Source of the DNA: Butyrivibrio proteoclasticus B316
GTDB taxonomy: Bacteria > Bacillota > Clostridia > Lachnospirales > Lachnospiraceae
NCBI RefSeq assembly: GCF_000145035.1
Contig: NC_014387.1
Location: forward strand, 2,284,001 to 2,348,000
Length of the DNA stretch: 64,000 nucleotides
Direction: 5' to 3'
Part shown: one piece after another, positions 8,526 to 17,119 of the stretch
Position numbering within the stretch: position 1 is the stretch's first letter
Layout: each line of letters starts with the position of its first letter
Program-made: the position numbers and the translations under genes
The notes under the pieces: model-generated
Databases searched by the model: none
What the model was told of the DNA's origin: nothing
What the model saw: only the letters and a program-made list of their open reading frames with translations

Positions 8526-10307
8526 TTACTTCACCATAGTAAAAGTCACATCGTCTATTACCTTAAGTTTCTTGTTTACGTGAGCTTCAAATTTGTATTC
8601 CGAAACAGAATATGTACTTTCTGCAGAAGGAGTCACGGTAATTTTAACTATCATCCCATCTGTATACTTCTGCTTCTTAATATCCTTGCTTGAATATGAT
8701 GCCACAAATGAACTTATGTCTCCTTTAGTTTCACGCTCAACCTTGCTCAATTTCCAGTCATCATAAATTGTTTCCGAACCGTTATCAGAAACAGACACCT
8801 GTATAGTTGTTCCTAAGCTCAAATATTCAGCTGGTATTTCAATAGCTTTTCCATCGAAACTAACATCGACTTCTTTTTGTTCTGAAGTATTGTTGAACCA
8901 ATACAGATTTTCTAGCGGAGAAACTAAGAACAAAGGCTCATCACCTGAGTGAAGCATCTTATCTATTTTTTTCTTTTCTGTTTCTGGCAATTCAATCTTT
9001 CCTGCTAAACCAAAAAGCAATTCGCAGTTGACAACAAGTGGCTGATAAATCGGCGGAAGCTCTACTTTTCTCTCTTCTTCAAGCCAGTTGTTATAACTTT
9101 TTATTTCTTTTTTTCTAGCCTTAGAATCTGTTTTCTTTTCTTCTATTTTCTTAACATCAGCCAAATATTCTTTATTCTTCTTTTGCTGTTCATCAATCAA
9201 GTAATTTACATTCTGCTTTGCTAAATCATATGCTTTTTTCAAATAATCTTCATCTGAGGTTTTCGTATATAGATCCATGTAAGCTTGGGCCGCCAAATAT
9301 TTTATATCCCAATCTTCCATTTCAGAGTTATTCAACATTTCTGTCAAATAATGGTTAGCATGAATAACATATTCCGAACTAGAATACACCTCATCTGCAG
9401 CATCTAATGCTATGGCCAATGCCTTAGCATAATCGTGATCTTTTCTAAAAATGTCTATATGCATAGATTCATATTTATCTATAGCATCAATACACTTTTC
9501 ATAATCCCCTAATTCATAGTAACTTTCAGCAAGAACAAGCCAATATTTACCATATCCCTGATATGTTTTCTGATACTGTTCAAAATATTCTATTCTTCTA
9601 GTGGTATTAGGATTGTTCTCCCATGAAACAAAGTCTTTGACTGACTTCTCATTAAGTGCAAGATTTCCATTCAACCCGTTTTTTTGGCACATTTCTACCA
9701 TGTAAGAAAAAGCGTCTTTTCGGCTCTCATGGATATTGCCTGCAGCTTCATCATCCAAAGCCCATCCATCTTCAAGGTATTTATTATCAACTTCACTTAA
9801 GTATGATGTATAACTAGTTTTTGCATCTACAGCCATATATACCACAGAAACAACAGCTTTTACTGGATCTCCTGACTGCACCACATTTAAAATACTCAGA
9901 GGATTTGGTATCGCCTTCTGTATGGCATTCGCCTGATTTTGCTCATACATATATTCAAGGCGCTCTCTTTTTGTCTCAATACTTTGATATGCATAAATCG
10001 TATTAAGTAATTGTTTAATCTCCGCCATAGTATCTTCATCTACTGCATTAGGATTTATATTATTGACGATATCCGAATATGCATTATCCAAATAAATCTT
10101 GCTATTTGATGAAGCATTAATCTCCTGCGAAAGAACAGTTATGTAATTCAACATAGATAGTGAACTCAACTGCTTATCTGTCATTGAGCTAGATACTGTT
10201 CCACTTTTTGTACTAGTATTTGTTGCACATACATTTACTACTTCACCAGATAAAATAATTGCACTGGCAAGAACTGCAGTAAACGTTCTAAATATCTTCT
10301 TTTTCAC
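8526..10307 (-). CDS. Secreted TPR-like protein of unknown function
   Basis: 593 residues. The signal peptide is KKKIFRTFTAVLASAIILSG with cleavage likely near VCA-TNTS. The start was placed at the GTG at 10307, seven bases after GAGGG; a TTG lies two codons upstream. The middle (about residues 180-400) has TPR-like helical pairs, for example WLVLAESYYELGDYEKCIDAI, and a lysine-rich coiled-coil stretch (LADVKKIEEKKTDSKARKK). The last 120 residues look like beta-rich repeats. No catalytic motif was seen. It sits between an unknown cytosolic protein and a second secreted protein; the module may assemble at the cell surface. Confidence 0.7.
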   Translation of the reverse strand: MKKKIFRTFTAVLASAIILSGEVVNVCATNTSTKSGTVSSSMTDKQLSSLSMLNYITVLSQEINASSNSKIYLDNAYSDIVNNINPNAVDEDTMAEIKQLLNTIYAYQSIETKRERLEYMYEQNQANAIQKAIPNPLSILNVVQSGDPVKAVVSVVYMAVDAKTSYTSYLSEVDNKYLEDGWALDDEAAGNIHESRKDAFSYMVEMCQKNGLNGNLALNEKSVKDFVSWENNPNTTRRIEYFEQYQKTYQGYGKYWLVLAESYYELGDYEKCIDAIDKYESMHIDIFRKDHDYAKALAIALDAADEVYSSSEYVIHANHYLTEMLNNSEMEDWDIKYLAAQAYMDLYTKTSDEDYLKKAYDLAKQNVNYLIDEQQKKNKEYLADVKKIEEKKTDSKARKKEIKSYNNWLEEERKVELPPIYQPLVVNCELLFGLAGKIELPETEKKKIDKMLHSGDEPLFLVSPLENLYWFNNTSEQKEVDVSFDGKAIEIPAEYLSLGTTIQVSVSDNGSETIYDDWKLSKVERETKGDISSFVASYSSKDIKKQKYTDGMIVKITVTPSAESTYSVSEYKFEAHVNKKLKVIDDVTFTMVK

Positions 10308-10403
10308 AATCAAACCCTCTCTCTATCAAATCTTTCAGCAATACACTATTGTAAGCGCATTCCATTATTAAGTCTTTCTGTTTCTAGATTCATATACCAC
10401 TCC

Positions 10404-11612
10404 TCAGCCAGCTATCAAATAGATGTTGTCTTTATCAAAACATATTTCTGTGGTTTTATCATATATTTGAATCATTTCAGCCATCTTTCGCATAAAGATT
10501 CCTGTGTTAGGATCACTTACTTTCGAAAATGATTCTATAGTTTCTTTACTTATGTCAGTGGCCGTATTACGAAGTTTTCCGCCTTTTTCCTGTAAGAACT
10601 CATCAACTTGTCCATCTTTAATCTTTGGAATGCTTCCGATAAACTTTCCAACAGCATTACCTGCTGTGCCAATACCCTTAAGTAAATTGACTTCTATAGA
10701 ACCATTAGATAGCTTTTCCAAAAATACTGAGCACTTACTAAACAGCTCACGATACTGATCCGAATTTTTTCTAATTTCTGTAACAGATGCAGAAATATTC
10801 TCTTCTTTAAAGTTACCGCTCAGCATAATCTCTGTCATAGAAGCTAACCCAAACGTATACAATGAAAGCCTATAATACTGGAACTTCTTCTGAAGATTAT
10901 TAAGTGCATCATTAACCTGTCCCTTTGCAACCACAAGCTTTTTAGTGTTCAATACCTCATCAACACTCTTCTGAAAAGAAATCATATTTTCTCTGGCAGT
11001 TCTCTGTATATCGCAAACCATCTTATGGTTACTGGCTATAAAAAGATCATTATCCCAGTTGTGCTTGTATTTGGAAATAATCCCATTTAGAGTTTCTAAA
11101 TCGCCTTCTATTTTAGATTCTTTTTCAATCTCCATATATGAAAGAATCTTCTTGGTTGTTTCTGATATAGTGCCAAGTTCCTTCTCGATAGAGAATAATG
11201 CCACTGACATCATGAGCATAGCTGGATTAGCCTTCATCGCCATACTACTAGTTGCAGAAATTGGATCTGCAGCTGCAAGTTGAGCAAATTTTGATCCCCC
11301 TTCAGCAGTCTTAAATGCTCCCCAGAAATTCCCATTCTTTGCAATCTTTAAAGTATCTCCCACACTTGCATTAGCTAACTTATATAAGCCTGCAACATTC
11401 ATTGTTGTTGTCTGAGTTACAGTATTAAATGCAGGAATCAATGAAGAGACTCCTGCACCCAGAGTTGATAGTTCTGCAATTGGCATAGTTATTGCCTTAT
11501 CTTTTGGTATGCTTTCATTTCTTACTTCTAAAAGCAGATCTTCAGAAGTTTTTACTATCTCATTTTTATTCTCTATAATCTCATTATCACTAATAGGCTT
11601 AATATCTGCCAT
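10404..11612 (-). CDS. Uncharacterised protein, first gene of a secreted three-gene module
   Basis: 402 residues, starting at the ATG at 11612 which follows GGAGG by 5 bases (an in-frame ATG 9 codons upstream has no such site). It has no signal peptide. The N-terminal third contains an Ala/Thr/Met-rich, mildly hydrophobic region (TTTMNVAGLYKLANASVGD; NPAMLMMSVALFSIEKELG) that could associate with membrane. The rest is helical with coiled-coil character. I recognise it only as a conserved hypothetical of Firmicutes. The next gene is 96 bases downstream. Confidence 0.65.
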   Translation of the reverse strand: MADIKPISDNEIIENKNEIVKTSEDLLLEVRNESIPKDKAITMPIAELSTLGAGVSSLIPAFNTVTQTTTMNVAGLYKLANASVGDTLKIAKNGNFWGAFKTAEGGSKFAQLAAADPISATSSMAMKANPAMLMMSVALFSIEKELGTISETTKKILSYMEIEKESKIEGDLETLNGIISKYKHNWDNDLFIASNHKMVCDIQRTARENMISFQKSVDEVLNTKKLVVAKGQVNDALNNLQKKFQYYRLSLYTFGLASMTEIMLSGNFKEENISASVTEIRKNSDQYRELFSKCSVFLEKLSNGSIEVNLLKGIGTAGNAVGKFIGSIPKIKDGQVDEFLQEKGGKLRNTATDISKETIESFSKVSDPNTGIFMRKMAEMIQIYDKTTEICFDKDNIYLIAG

Positions 11613-11795
11613 ATCGACCTCCATAAATGTATTTGTCACGCGTCATGAGATGTGTCAGTTCTTAAACATCAATTTAATTTTATCATGACACTCGCATACT
11701 GGTTCAAAATAATAACTAATTCTAACTAAATCAGTTGAAACTATCTGCTCTACGAATACTTACTAAGCAATTGCATATTACGCTTTTCTATAATA

Positions 11796-12170
11796 TTACC
11801 TTTCATTCTTTATTTCTATAATAATTTGCCTTATTCTACGTTCTGTAAGTCCCAAGGTCCTTGCCAGTTCAGCAGGCCTCATTTCATCCATATTTTCTTT
11901 GATGAAGTCTTTTCTATAATCCGCAGAATACAGTTTCTGAGGAAATGTAATATTCAATCCCGCAAAACGCTTCCATACTTTCATTGTTGCAGCATCGCCA
12001 AGTATTTCCGCTAATTCTTTATAGACTCCACTATACTTTTCCGGATTGCTCTTCACTTCCTTTTCCTCCTCAGAAACAACTATATTTAATTGTACTGAGT
12101 CCTTTTTGAAAATATCACTTGCCGTTTGTCCTGTAATTTTCATATGAAATTTACACTGCCGTTTTTCCAC
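11796..12170 (-). CDS. Mor-type transcription activator-like protein
   Basis: Small DNA-binding protein of up to 124 residues. Residues about 45-124 match the Mor activator family: YKELAEILGDAATMKVWKRF, then the RPAELARTLGLTERRIRQII helix-turn-helix. Mor-like proteins are phage-type activators and also occur as chromosomal orphans. The start is doubtful: the GTG at 12170 has AGGAGG 17 bases away. A second frame beginning at 12198 encodes MKGGLHCKRCGKTAV and then stops at 12151, exactly where the Mor frame continues. A zinc-ribbon-like N-terminus may thus have been split off by a one-base change (see findings). Confidence 0.75.
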   Translation of the reverse strand: MEKRQCKFHMKITGQTASDIFKKDSVQLNIVVSEEEKEVKSNPEKYSGVYKELAEILGDAATMKVWKRFAGLNITFPQKLYSADYRKDFIKENMDEMRPAELARTLGLTERRIRQIIIEIKNER

Positions 12171-12225
12171 ATCTTTTGCAGTGCAATCCTCCTTTCATTA
12201 CAGGCCATGATTTTTTCGCGAATTT

Positions 12226-12267
12226 AAAAAAAGTGCCGCAAATGCGTTTTCACCGCGTTTGCAGCAC
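12226..12267 (-). terminator. Intrinsic terminator after the DUF6440 gene
   Basis: A 14-bp imperfect stem (GTGCTGCAAACGCG against CGCATTTGCGGCAC) is followed by TTTTTTT on the minus strand, 33 bases past the stop at 12300. Confidence 0.85.
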
Positions 12268-12299
12268 CTCTCTCAAATACTCTTTAGAAAGATTAGTAT

Positions 12300-12482
12300 T
12301 TATCTATTCTCAACTGGACTGATTACCGGCTTACCATCCCTGTCCAGCATGGGTGTAAGTCCTCCAGCATATCCACTTGCATGGAATATGTAGTTAACGC
12401 CTGTGTCTAGGTCTACCCAGATCTCTGTAACATTAACTGTTCCTTGCGAATACACTTTTTTAAATCTTTTGTCCCTTGTCAT
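12300..12482 (-). CDS. DUF6440 family protein
   Basis: 60-residue protein with the DUF6440 pattern: RFKKVYSQG, EIWVDLDTGVNYIFHASGYAGG, then LTPMLDRDGKPV. Function unknown; the family is common as tiny orphans in Clostridia. The start was set at the ATG at 12482 because AGAGGA lies 7 bases upstream, whereas the ATG six codons earlier has no site. It follows the small membrane protein gene by 20 bases and is probably cotranscribed with it. Confidence 0.78.
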   Translation of the reverse strand: MTRDKRFKKVYSQGTVNVTEIWVDLDTGVNYIFHASGYAGGLTPMLDRDGKPVISPVENR

Positions 12483-12502
12483 GTCTTTGTCCTCTTTCAT
12501 AT

Positions 12503-12715
12503 TTAGGCTCTATCCAAAAGGCTAAAGAGCCCAACTACCAACAATACAGGCAATGCAATAGCAACAAGGCCTTTAAATACCAGCCCCACAAGAATAAGTG
12601 GAAGGAACACCAGTGTAAACATAACTTTGATGAAGCTCCAGCTTGCTCTGAATGCAAAGCCAATCATTTTTCCAAAAATCCAAAAGAAAAATATAATAAA
12701 AAGCAGCGACAACAT
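12503..12715 (-). CDS. Small membrane protein of unknown function
   Basis: About 70 residues, nearly all hydrophobic, with two predicted transmembrane helices (LLFIIFFFWIFGKMIG and FTLVFLPLILVGLVF, the latter running on to a third hydrophobic stretch). The ATG at 12715 is preceded by GGTGAGGATC; an in-frame ATG further upstream is possible. No family recognised. Its neighbour is the DUF6440 gene. Confidence 0.55.
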   Translation of the reverse strand: MLSLLFIIFFFWIFGKMIGFAFRASWSFIKVMFTLVFLPLILVGLVFKGLVAIALPVLLVVGLFSLLDRA

Positions 12716-12872
12716 GATCCTCACCGTCCTTTCCAAAATAAAAACCATTGTCATCTGTTGCTTGTTGATAAATTCATTATATGGCTCTCACCTCAGTGAT
12801 TACATATTCATTTCAGCAAAAAGAAACACATTATTTTGCTATTTTGAAAAGATAATCCTTTAATTGTAGCTC

Positions 12873-12901
12873 TTTCATTCATCCAAAATAACGACTATAA
12901 T
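12873..12901 (+). promoter_or_regulatory. Promoter for the DUF6465 gene
   Basis: A perfect TATAAT (12896-12901) with a weak -35 TTTCAT (12873-12878) at 17-base spacing, 50 bases before the plus-strand gene start. Confidence 0.55.
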
Positions 12902-12950
12902 TAAACTCAAAGATATTCGTACACTTTTTTATGCGGAGGTTTACTAAGAA

Positions 12951-13235
12951 ATGGCAGCTAAGAAAACTGCAGCACCAAAGACAACTGCAACCAAAAAGGC
13001 CACAGCTCCTAAGGCTTCTACTAAAAAATCCATTAAGGATCCAACTGTAAAAGTCGTTTTCCAGTATCAGGACGTTGAATTCACTGAAGCTTCCTGCGTA
13101 AAGAAAGCTCAGGCTGGATTCAAAAAAGCATTTAAAGATGTTGAACTGAAGACTCTCGACATCTATATCAAGCCTGAAGAGAGAAAGGTTTACTATGTTG
13201 GCAATGGCGAATTCGAAGGATTCGTAGATTTATAA
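12951..13235 (+). CDS. DUF6465 family protein with basic N-terminal tail
   Basis: 94 residues. The first 30 are a histone-tail-like Lys/Ala/Thr tract (AAKKTAAPKTTATKKATAPK). The remainder is the DUF6465 domain (VVFQYQDVEFTEASCVKKA ... DIYIKPEERKVYYVGNG). The domain is often encoded next to an Ala/Lys-rich tail in Lachnospiraceae. The tail could bind nucleic acid or be a low-complexity linker; this is inference. It is one of only two convincing plus-strand genes here, with its own promoter and a GCGGAGG ribosome site. Confidence 0.85.
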   Translation: MAAKKTAAPKTTATKKATAPKASTKKSIKDPTVKVVFQYQDVEFTEASCVKKAQAGFKKAFKDVELKTLDIYIKPEERKVYYVGNGEFEGFVDL

Positions 13236-13244
13236 TAGCCACTT

Positions 13245-13276
13245 AAAGAGCCCGATTCATCACGAACCGAGCTCTT
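13245..13276. terminator. Hairpin between convergent genes
   Basis: AAGAGC pairs with GCTCTT, with a smaller inner TTC/GAA pairing. It sits between the plus-strand DUF6465 gene and the minus-strand PAS-GGDEF gene. Neither side has a strong T run, so termination efficiency is uncertain. Confidence 0.4.
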
Positions 13277-13303
13277 GTCATGTCTCTAACTTATGATTAT
13301 CTT

Positions 13304-14677
13304 CTATCCATTATCTTTCCGTGTTTTTAAATATTTTTTGTTTTCATACATCCTTCTGTCTGCAGCTTCAAATACTTCAGCCACACTGGTCTCTTTATCA
13401 TATTTGGCCATACCACAGGCAATGATAAGCCCGCCGTTTGAAAGCGCTTCTTCATTATGCTGTGTAATCAAACCAACCAGCTCCTCGCTTCGAGCATAAT
13501 CCTCATCCTGGGAAATAACCACAAATTCATCTCCACCAACTCTGTAGACAGGGCTACGTTTAAATGTTCGACAGATTATCTCGCAGGCGTCACAAATACA
13601 TTTATCCCCCGCTTCATGTCCTTCTGTATCATTAATCCTCTTCAGATCATTTACATCCAATACCACAATGGCGAACTCAGGCTGACGATGTTCCTGAATT
13701 CTCCCATTCATCAGATTCTCTCTTTCCTTATAAGCATTTTTATTTTTTATGCCGGTAAGAGCATCTACTTCAGCCATATTTTGTACAAGCGCAAGCTTTT
13801 CAGTATATTCTCGCTTAATACGCATTGCATCTGTAACATCCTGACACAGTCCTAATAGGCACTCCCTGCCTGTATCATCAGTAAATTTAAGCTTTGTAGT
13901 CTGGAACTGCCTAGGATTACCTGCAGCATCAAGAACATCTTCGTAGAAGATATATGGCTTGTCCATCGCAAGGGCTTTTTTATCATCCTCAATAAAATGA
14001 AGCGCGGTGTCTTCGTCAAAGATTTCTAAATCAGTCAGGCCCACAACTCCCTCTGGAGTATCTTTATGAGCATAATTAGCAAATGACTGATTACATGCAA
14101 GATATTTCCCGGTATCCACATCTTTTGAAAATGTCATGGCAGGCATATTGGTTAAAAGATCTGAAACGGATTTCTTCAGGCTCAATATCTTTCTGCTTGC
14201 ATCAGCCTCTTTTCTAAGACGCTCATTCTCCTGTTGCAGCCTTGCGTATTCTCCAGATATCTCCTCATTCTCATTTAATTCGTCACCAACAAAAGCTCCT
14301 TGATCTGTGTACCAGATGAATGCAAGTCTTGTTCCATCTTCCTTATAGATATGTTTGCCGTAGGAATGGATTATTCTATACTCACCATCCCTTTTTATTC
14401 TATAGATTACATCATAGACCCCACCCTCAGTTACAAATCGGTAAACTGCATTATTTATAGAAGATATGTCATCCGGGTGTGCATCATGATACATATCGTT
14501 ATCCATCAGATCATAGATTTCTTTTTTATCCATGCCTTTGTATCCGGACAGTTCAAAAAAGCCCTCAGACAGAACTATCGTAACCACTCTCTTATCTACA
14601 GACTGGTAAATTGCAAAGGGTATGGGACTGTTTTCTAAAAGTTTTAATTCCTCATCACTATATCTGTACTTTTCCAT
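13304..14677 (-). CDS. PAS-PAS-GGDEF diguanylate cyclase
   Basis: Cytosolic 457-residue sensor enzyme making cyclic di-GMP. Residues about 10-130 form a first PAS fold (IPFAIYQSVDKRVVTIVLS ... HPDDISSINNAVYRF). A short coiled coil follows (ARLQQENERLRKEAD), then a second PAS at about 170-285 and the GGDEF domain from about 295. The active-site loop is intact (VYRVGGDEFVVIS) and the family's DVNDLKRINDTEGHEAGD metal-binding segment is present. The inhibitory RxxD site five residues before GGDEF is absent, so product inhibition is unlikely. It lies 58 bases downstream of a GGDEF-EAL gene and may share its transcript. Confidence 0.9.
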   Translation of the reverse strand: MEKYRYSDEELKLLENSPIPFAIYQSVDKRVVTIVLSEGFFELSGYKGMDKKEIYDLMDNDMYHDAHPDDISSINNAVYRFVTEGGVYDVIYRIKRDGEYRIIHSYGKHIYKEDGTRLAFIWYTDQGAFVGDELNENEEISGEYARLQQENERLRKEADASRKILSLKKSVSDLLTNMPAMTFSKDVDTGKYLACNQSFANYAHKDTPEGVVGLTDLEIFDEDTALHFIEDDKKALAMDKPYIFYEDVLDAAGNPRQFQTTKLKFTDDTGRECLLGLCQDVTDAMRIKREYTEKLALVQNMAEVDALTGIKNKNAYKERENLMNGRIQEHRQPEFAIVVLDVNDLKRINDTEGHEAGDKCICDACEIICRTFKRSPVYRVGGDEFVVISQDEDYARSEELVGLITQHNEEALSNGGLIIACGMAKYDKETSVAEVFEAADRRMYENKKYLKTRKDNG

Positions 14678-14735
14678 TAGAAATACCTCCCCACATAAGA
14701 AGCCATCGCTCCATCTATCATCTGCTTTCCATTAC

Positions 14736-16961
14736 TTATGCTCGTTTATCGTAATCAAGCTCTTTATCAAATGCCTTTTCAAAATCCTCTACTGGCATTG
14801 GCTTGAAGAAATAATACCCCTGCATTTCCTGGCAGCCTCTTTCTTTTAAGAAATCAGCCTGAGCTTTGGTCTCTACTCCTTCTGCAATCAGCTTCATTCC
14901 TAGTAGCTCTACCAATTTGATCACCTGCGTGATTATGATACGGCTCTTTTCCATATCTCCAGCTCCAGTAAGAAAATGGAGATCCATTTTAATACGATCA
15001 ACAGGAACTTCTTTGAGCATATGCAGTGATGAGTATCCGCTTCCAAAATCATCCATTTCTACCTGAAAGCCATATTCACGAAGTTCAGAAGTTGTTTTAA
15101 TCAGGAAAGCTGGGCTTTCAACATATGCCGTTTCTGTTATCTCAATCCTTAGCTGTTCCGGATCAAGATCATATTTCTTGGTAAGTTCATAGAAAATTCC
15201 CGGAATATTCCTGTCTTCTCTTATGTCTGAGCGGGAAAGGTTTATTGAAACAGATCGACGCTTGCCTTCCTGATTCCAACGGTGAAGATCCTGACATACT
15301 TTATCCCATACATAGCTGTCCAGATCAAAAATCATTCCTGTTTCTTCTAATACGGGAATAAACACTCCCGGAGAAATCCAGCCACGTTTTGCATGTTTCC
15401 AACGGCAGAGAGCTTCCGCACCACTTATCGTGCCAGAAGTATAATCCACCTGTGGCTGATACCATACCTGTATTTCACCTTCTTGGAGAGCCGCTGGTAG
15501 ATGTCCACTTATGTCAACTATCTGCTTACCCTTTTCCCACTGCTCAGGGTTGTAGAATTCATATCCTGTCTTTAATGTTTCCCTTACTTTCTTCTCAGCC
15601 ATTCTGGCATAATCAAGCATTCGATCCACATCAATGTTTTTGTGGTCTTCCGGAGTAATCGCAAAAACACCGGTACATATCTGAAGCTGGATCTCTTTTC
15701 CTCTATCTATAAAGTAATTTCTGAGAGGCTCAAAAACTTCTTTTTCATCGCGGCCCATCTGCTCCGCATCAGTAAATTTCCGAAGCACTGCAAATCTGTC
15801 TCCGTTAATTCTTCCCATTGCTTCCTCATCCGAGAAAGTCGCAGTTGCCCTTTCAGCCCAGAAGCGCAAAAGGTCATCTCCAGTCTTCCTTCCCATACTT
15901 TCATTTATGAATTTGAAGTTCTTAATATTGCTAAAGGAAAGAAGATACTGGTTCTCCGGATGTGTAACAAGCAGTTCCTCGACACGCTTCTTAAAGCCCT
16001 CCAGATTCAACACCCCTGTAAGTGGATCTTTTTCAGTCAGTTCACGTATCTTTTCTTCATGTTGTCTATATATAGCCTTCTGCTTGTGAACAATAGCTAT
16101 AATAAATAAGATGAAAAATATCGTTCCCAGTATCAAAAGATATCTGTATTCAAAGAGATAGTCCCAAAAGTCATTTTGATACAGGCGTCTTGAAGTATAA
16201 TCCAGAACAATTGCCTGCTTACGTGTATCAGTAAGCTTGTCAATACCTTCATTAAGCCTGTCAACTACCACTCTTCCTTCAGGTGTATCGAGTGTCCCTG
16301 CACGAAAGTCCATGGAAAACATGGTGGCAGGCTGAACTTTCAGATCCGAATATGAAGGCTTCTGTAAAACATAGCTCCACACATAGGAATTATGCATCAA
16401 TGCATCTACTTCGCCTGATCTAAGTGCCTTGACACACTCAGGCATCGTATCATAAAGTGTAATCTCTATTCCCGGATAAAGCTGCTTAACTGTTTCTGCT
16501 CCTCCAGCAAGGGAACTGAGCATTCCAATATGGCTTTCATGTAATACAGGGAGTTTTTTATCTCCCTTTGTAACCATAGTAAATGGCGTCTGAATAAGAT
16601 TGTCCGTTACAACAGACTCTTTGCCGGACGAACTCTTTATTGCACTGCCAAAGGGCATAATCATATCGTACTCAGGATTATCCAACGCATCTTTATTTGT
16701 TTTTTCTGTGATAACCTTAAAAGACGCACTATACCCTGCTTCTTCTGCAGCAGCGCGCATGAGATCAATGCCTATCCCCACGGTCTCTTTTGTCTCAGGA
16801 TCCAAATAAAATACAGGGCATCTGTCAGCAGGAACTCCTATGACAATACTGTCTGCATCATTATTTCCCGCATTAACTGAAACTGTAATTTCCAAAAAGG
16901 CCAGAGTGAATAAGCATATTAAAAAGATTGAATAGCGTTTTATATTCTGCATTATTTTCAT
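14736..16961 (-). CDS. Periplasmic-sensor degenerate GGDEF - EAL phosphodiesterase
   Basis: 741-residue membrane protein. A signal-anchor (residues about 8-28) leads into an extracytoplasmic amino-acid-binding-type (SBP_bac_3) domain (VIGVPADRCPVFYLD ... GIGIDLMRAAAEEAGY). A transmembrane helix follows at about 270-290 (YLLILGTIFFILFIIAIV), then a GGDEF domain whose loop reads GRINGDRFAV, so NGDRF replaces GGDEF and cyclase activity is unlikely. The EAL domain looks complete: AEALCRWKH, SINLSRSD, IEITETAY, MDDFGSGYSS, DRIKMDL, IAEGVET and MQGYYFFKPM. Probably an extracellular ligand controls cyclic-di-GMP breakdown. The start was moved to the second ATG because GAGGG abuts the first. Confidence 0.9.
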   Translation of the reverse strand: MKIMQNIKRYSIFLICLFTLAFLEITVSVNAGNNDADSIVIGVPADRCPVFYLDPETKETVGIGIDLMRAAAEEAGYSASFKVITEKTNKDALDNPEYDMIMPFGSAIKSSSGKESVVTDNLIQTPFTMVTKGDKKLPVLHESHIGMLSSLAGGAETVKQLYPGIEITLYDTMPECVKALRSGEVDALMHNSYVWSYVLQKPSYSDLKVQPATMFSMDFRAGTLDTPEGRVVVDRLNEGIDKLTDTRKQAIVLDYTSRRLYQNDFWDYLFEYRYLLILGTIFFILFIIAIVHKQKAIYRQHEEKIRELTEKDPLTGVLNLEGFKKRVEELLVTHPENQYLLSFSNIKNFKFINESMGRKTGDDLLRFWAERATATFSDEEAMGRINGDRFAVLRKFTDAEQMGRDEKEVFEPLRNYFIDRGKEIQLQICTGVFAITPEDHKNIDVDRMLDYARMAEKKVRETLKTGYEFYNPEQWEKGKQIVDISGHLPAALQEGEIQVWYQPQVDYTSGTISGAEALCRWKHAKRGWISPGVFIPVLEETGMIFDLDSYVWDKVCQDLHRWNQEGKRRSVSINLSRSDIREDRNIPGIFYELTKKYDLDPEQLRIEITETAYVESPAFLIKTTSELREYGFQVEMDDFGSGYSSLHMLKEVPVDRIKMDLHFLTGAGDMEKSRIIITQVIKLVELLGMKLIAEGVETKAQADFLKERGCQEMQGYYFFKPMPVEDFEKAFDKELDYDKRA

Positions 16962-16991
16962 GCAGCGCACCATCCCTCAATGATTTCAGAA

Positions 16992-17027
16992 ACAAAAATG
17001 CATGGAGACAGAATTTATCCCCATGCA
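16992..17027 (-). terminator. Intrinsic terminator upstream of the GGDEF-EAL gene
   Basis: Stem TGCATGG with CCATGCA (extended by two pairs after a mismatch) is followed by ATTTTTGTTT on the minus strand. It lies between the 17120-17776 gene and the GGDEF-EAL gene and ends the HD operon. Confidence 0.7.
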
Positions 17028-17053
17028 CGTACATTATATCATTATTATGGTGC

Positions 17054-17078
17054 AAAAAATGCGGTTTATAGCATTTTT
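17054..17078 (-). terminator. Second weak terminator-like hairpin
   Basis: AAAAATGC pairs with GCATTTTT around an 8-base loop, with a T run on the minus strand. The stem is AT-rich and weak. It sits 40 bases past the stop at 17120, so it may work in tandem with the stronger hairpin at 16992. Confidence 0.4.
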
Positions 17079-17119
17079 ATAAATACAATTATACTAATTG
17101 TTTACTTCCCACAGTATCG

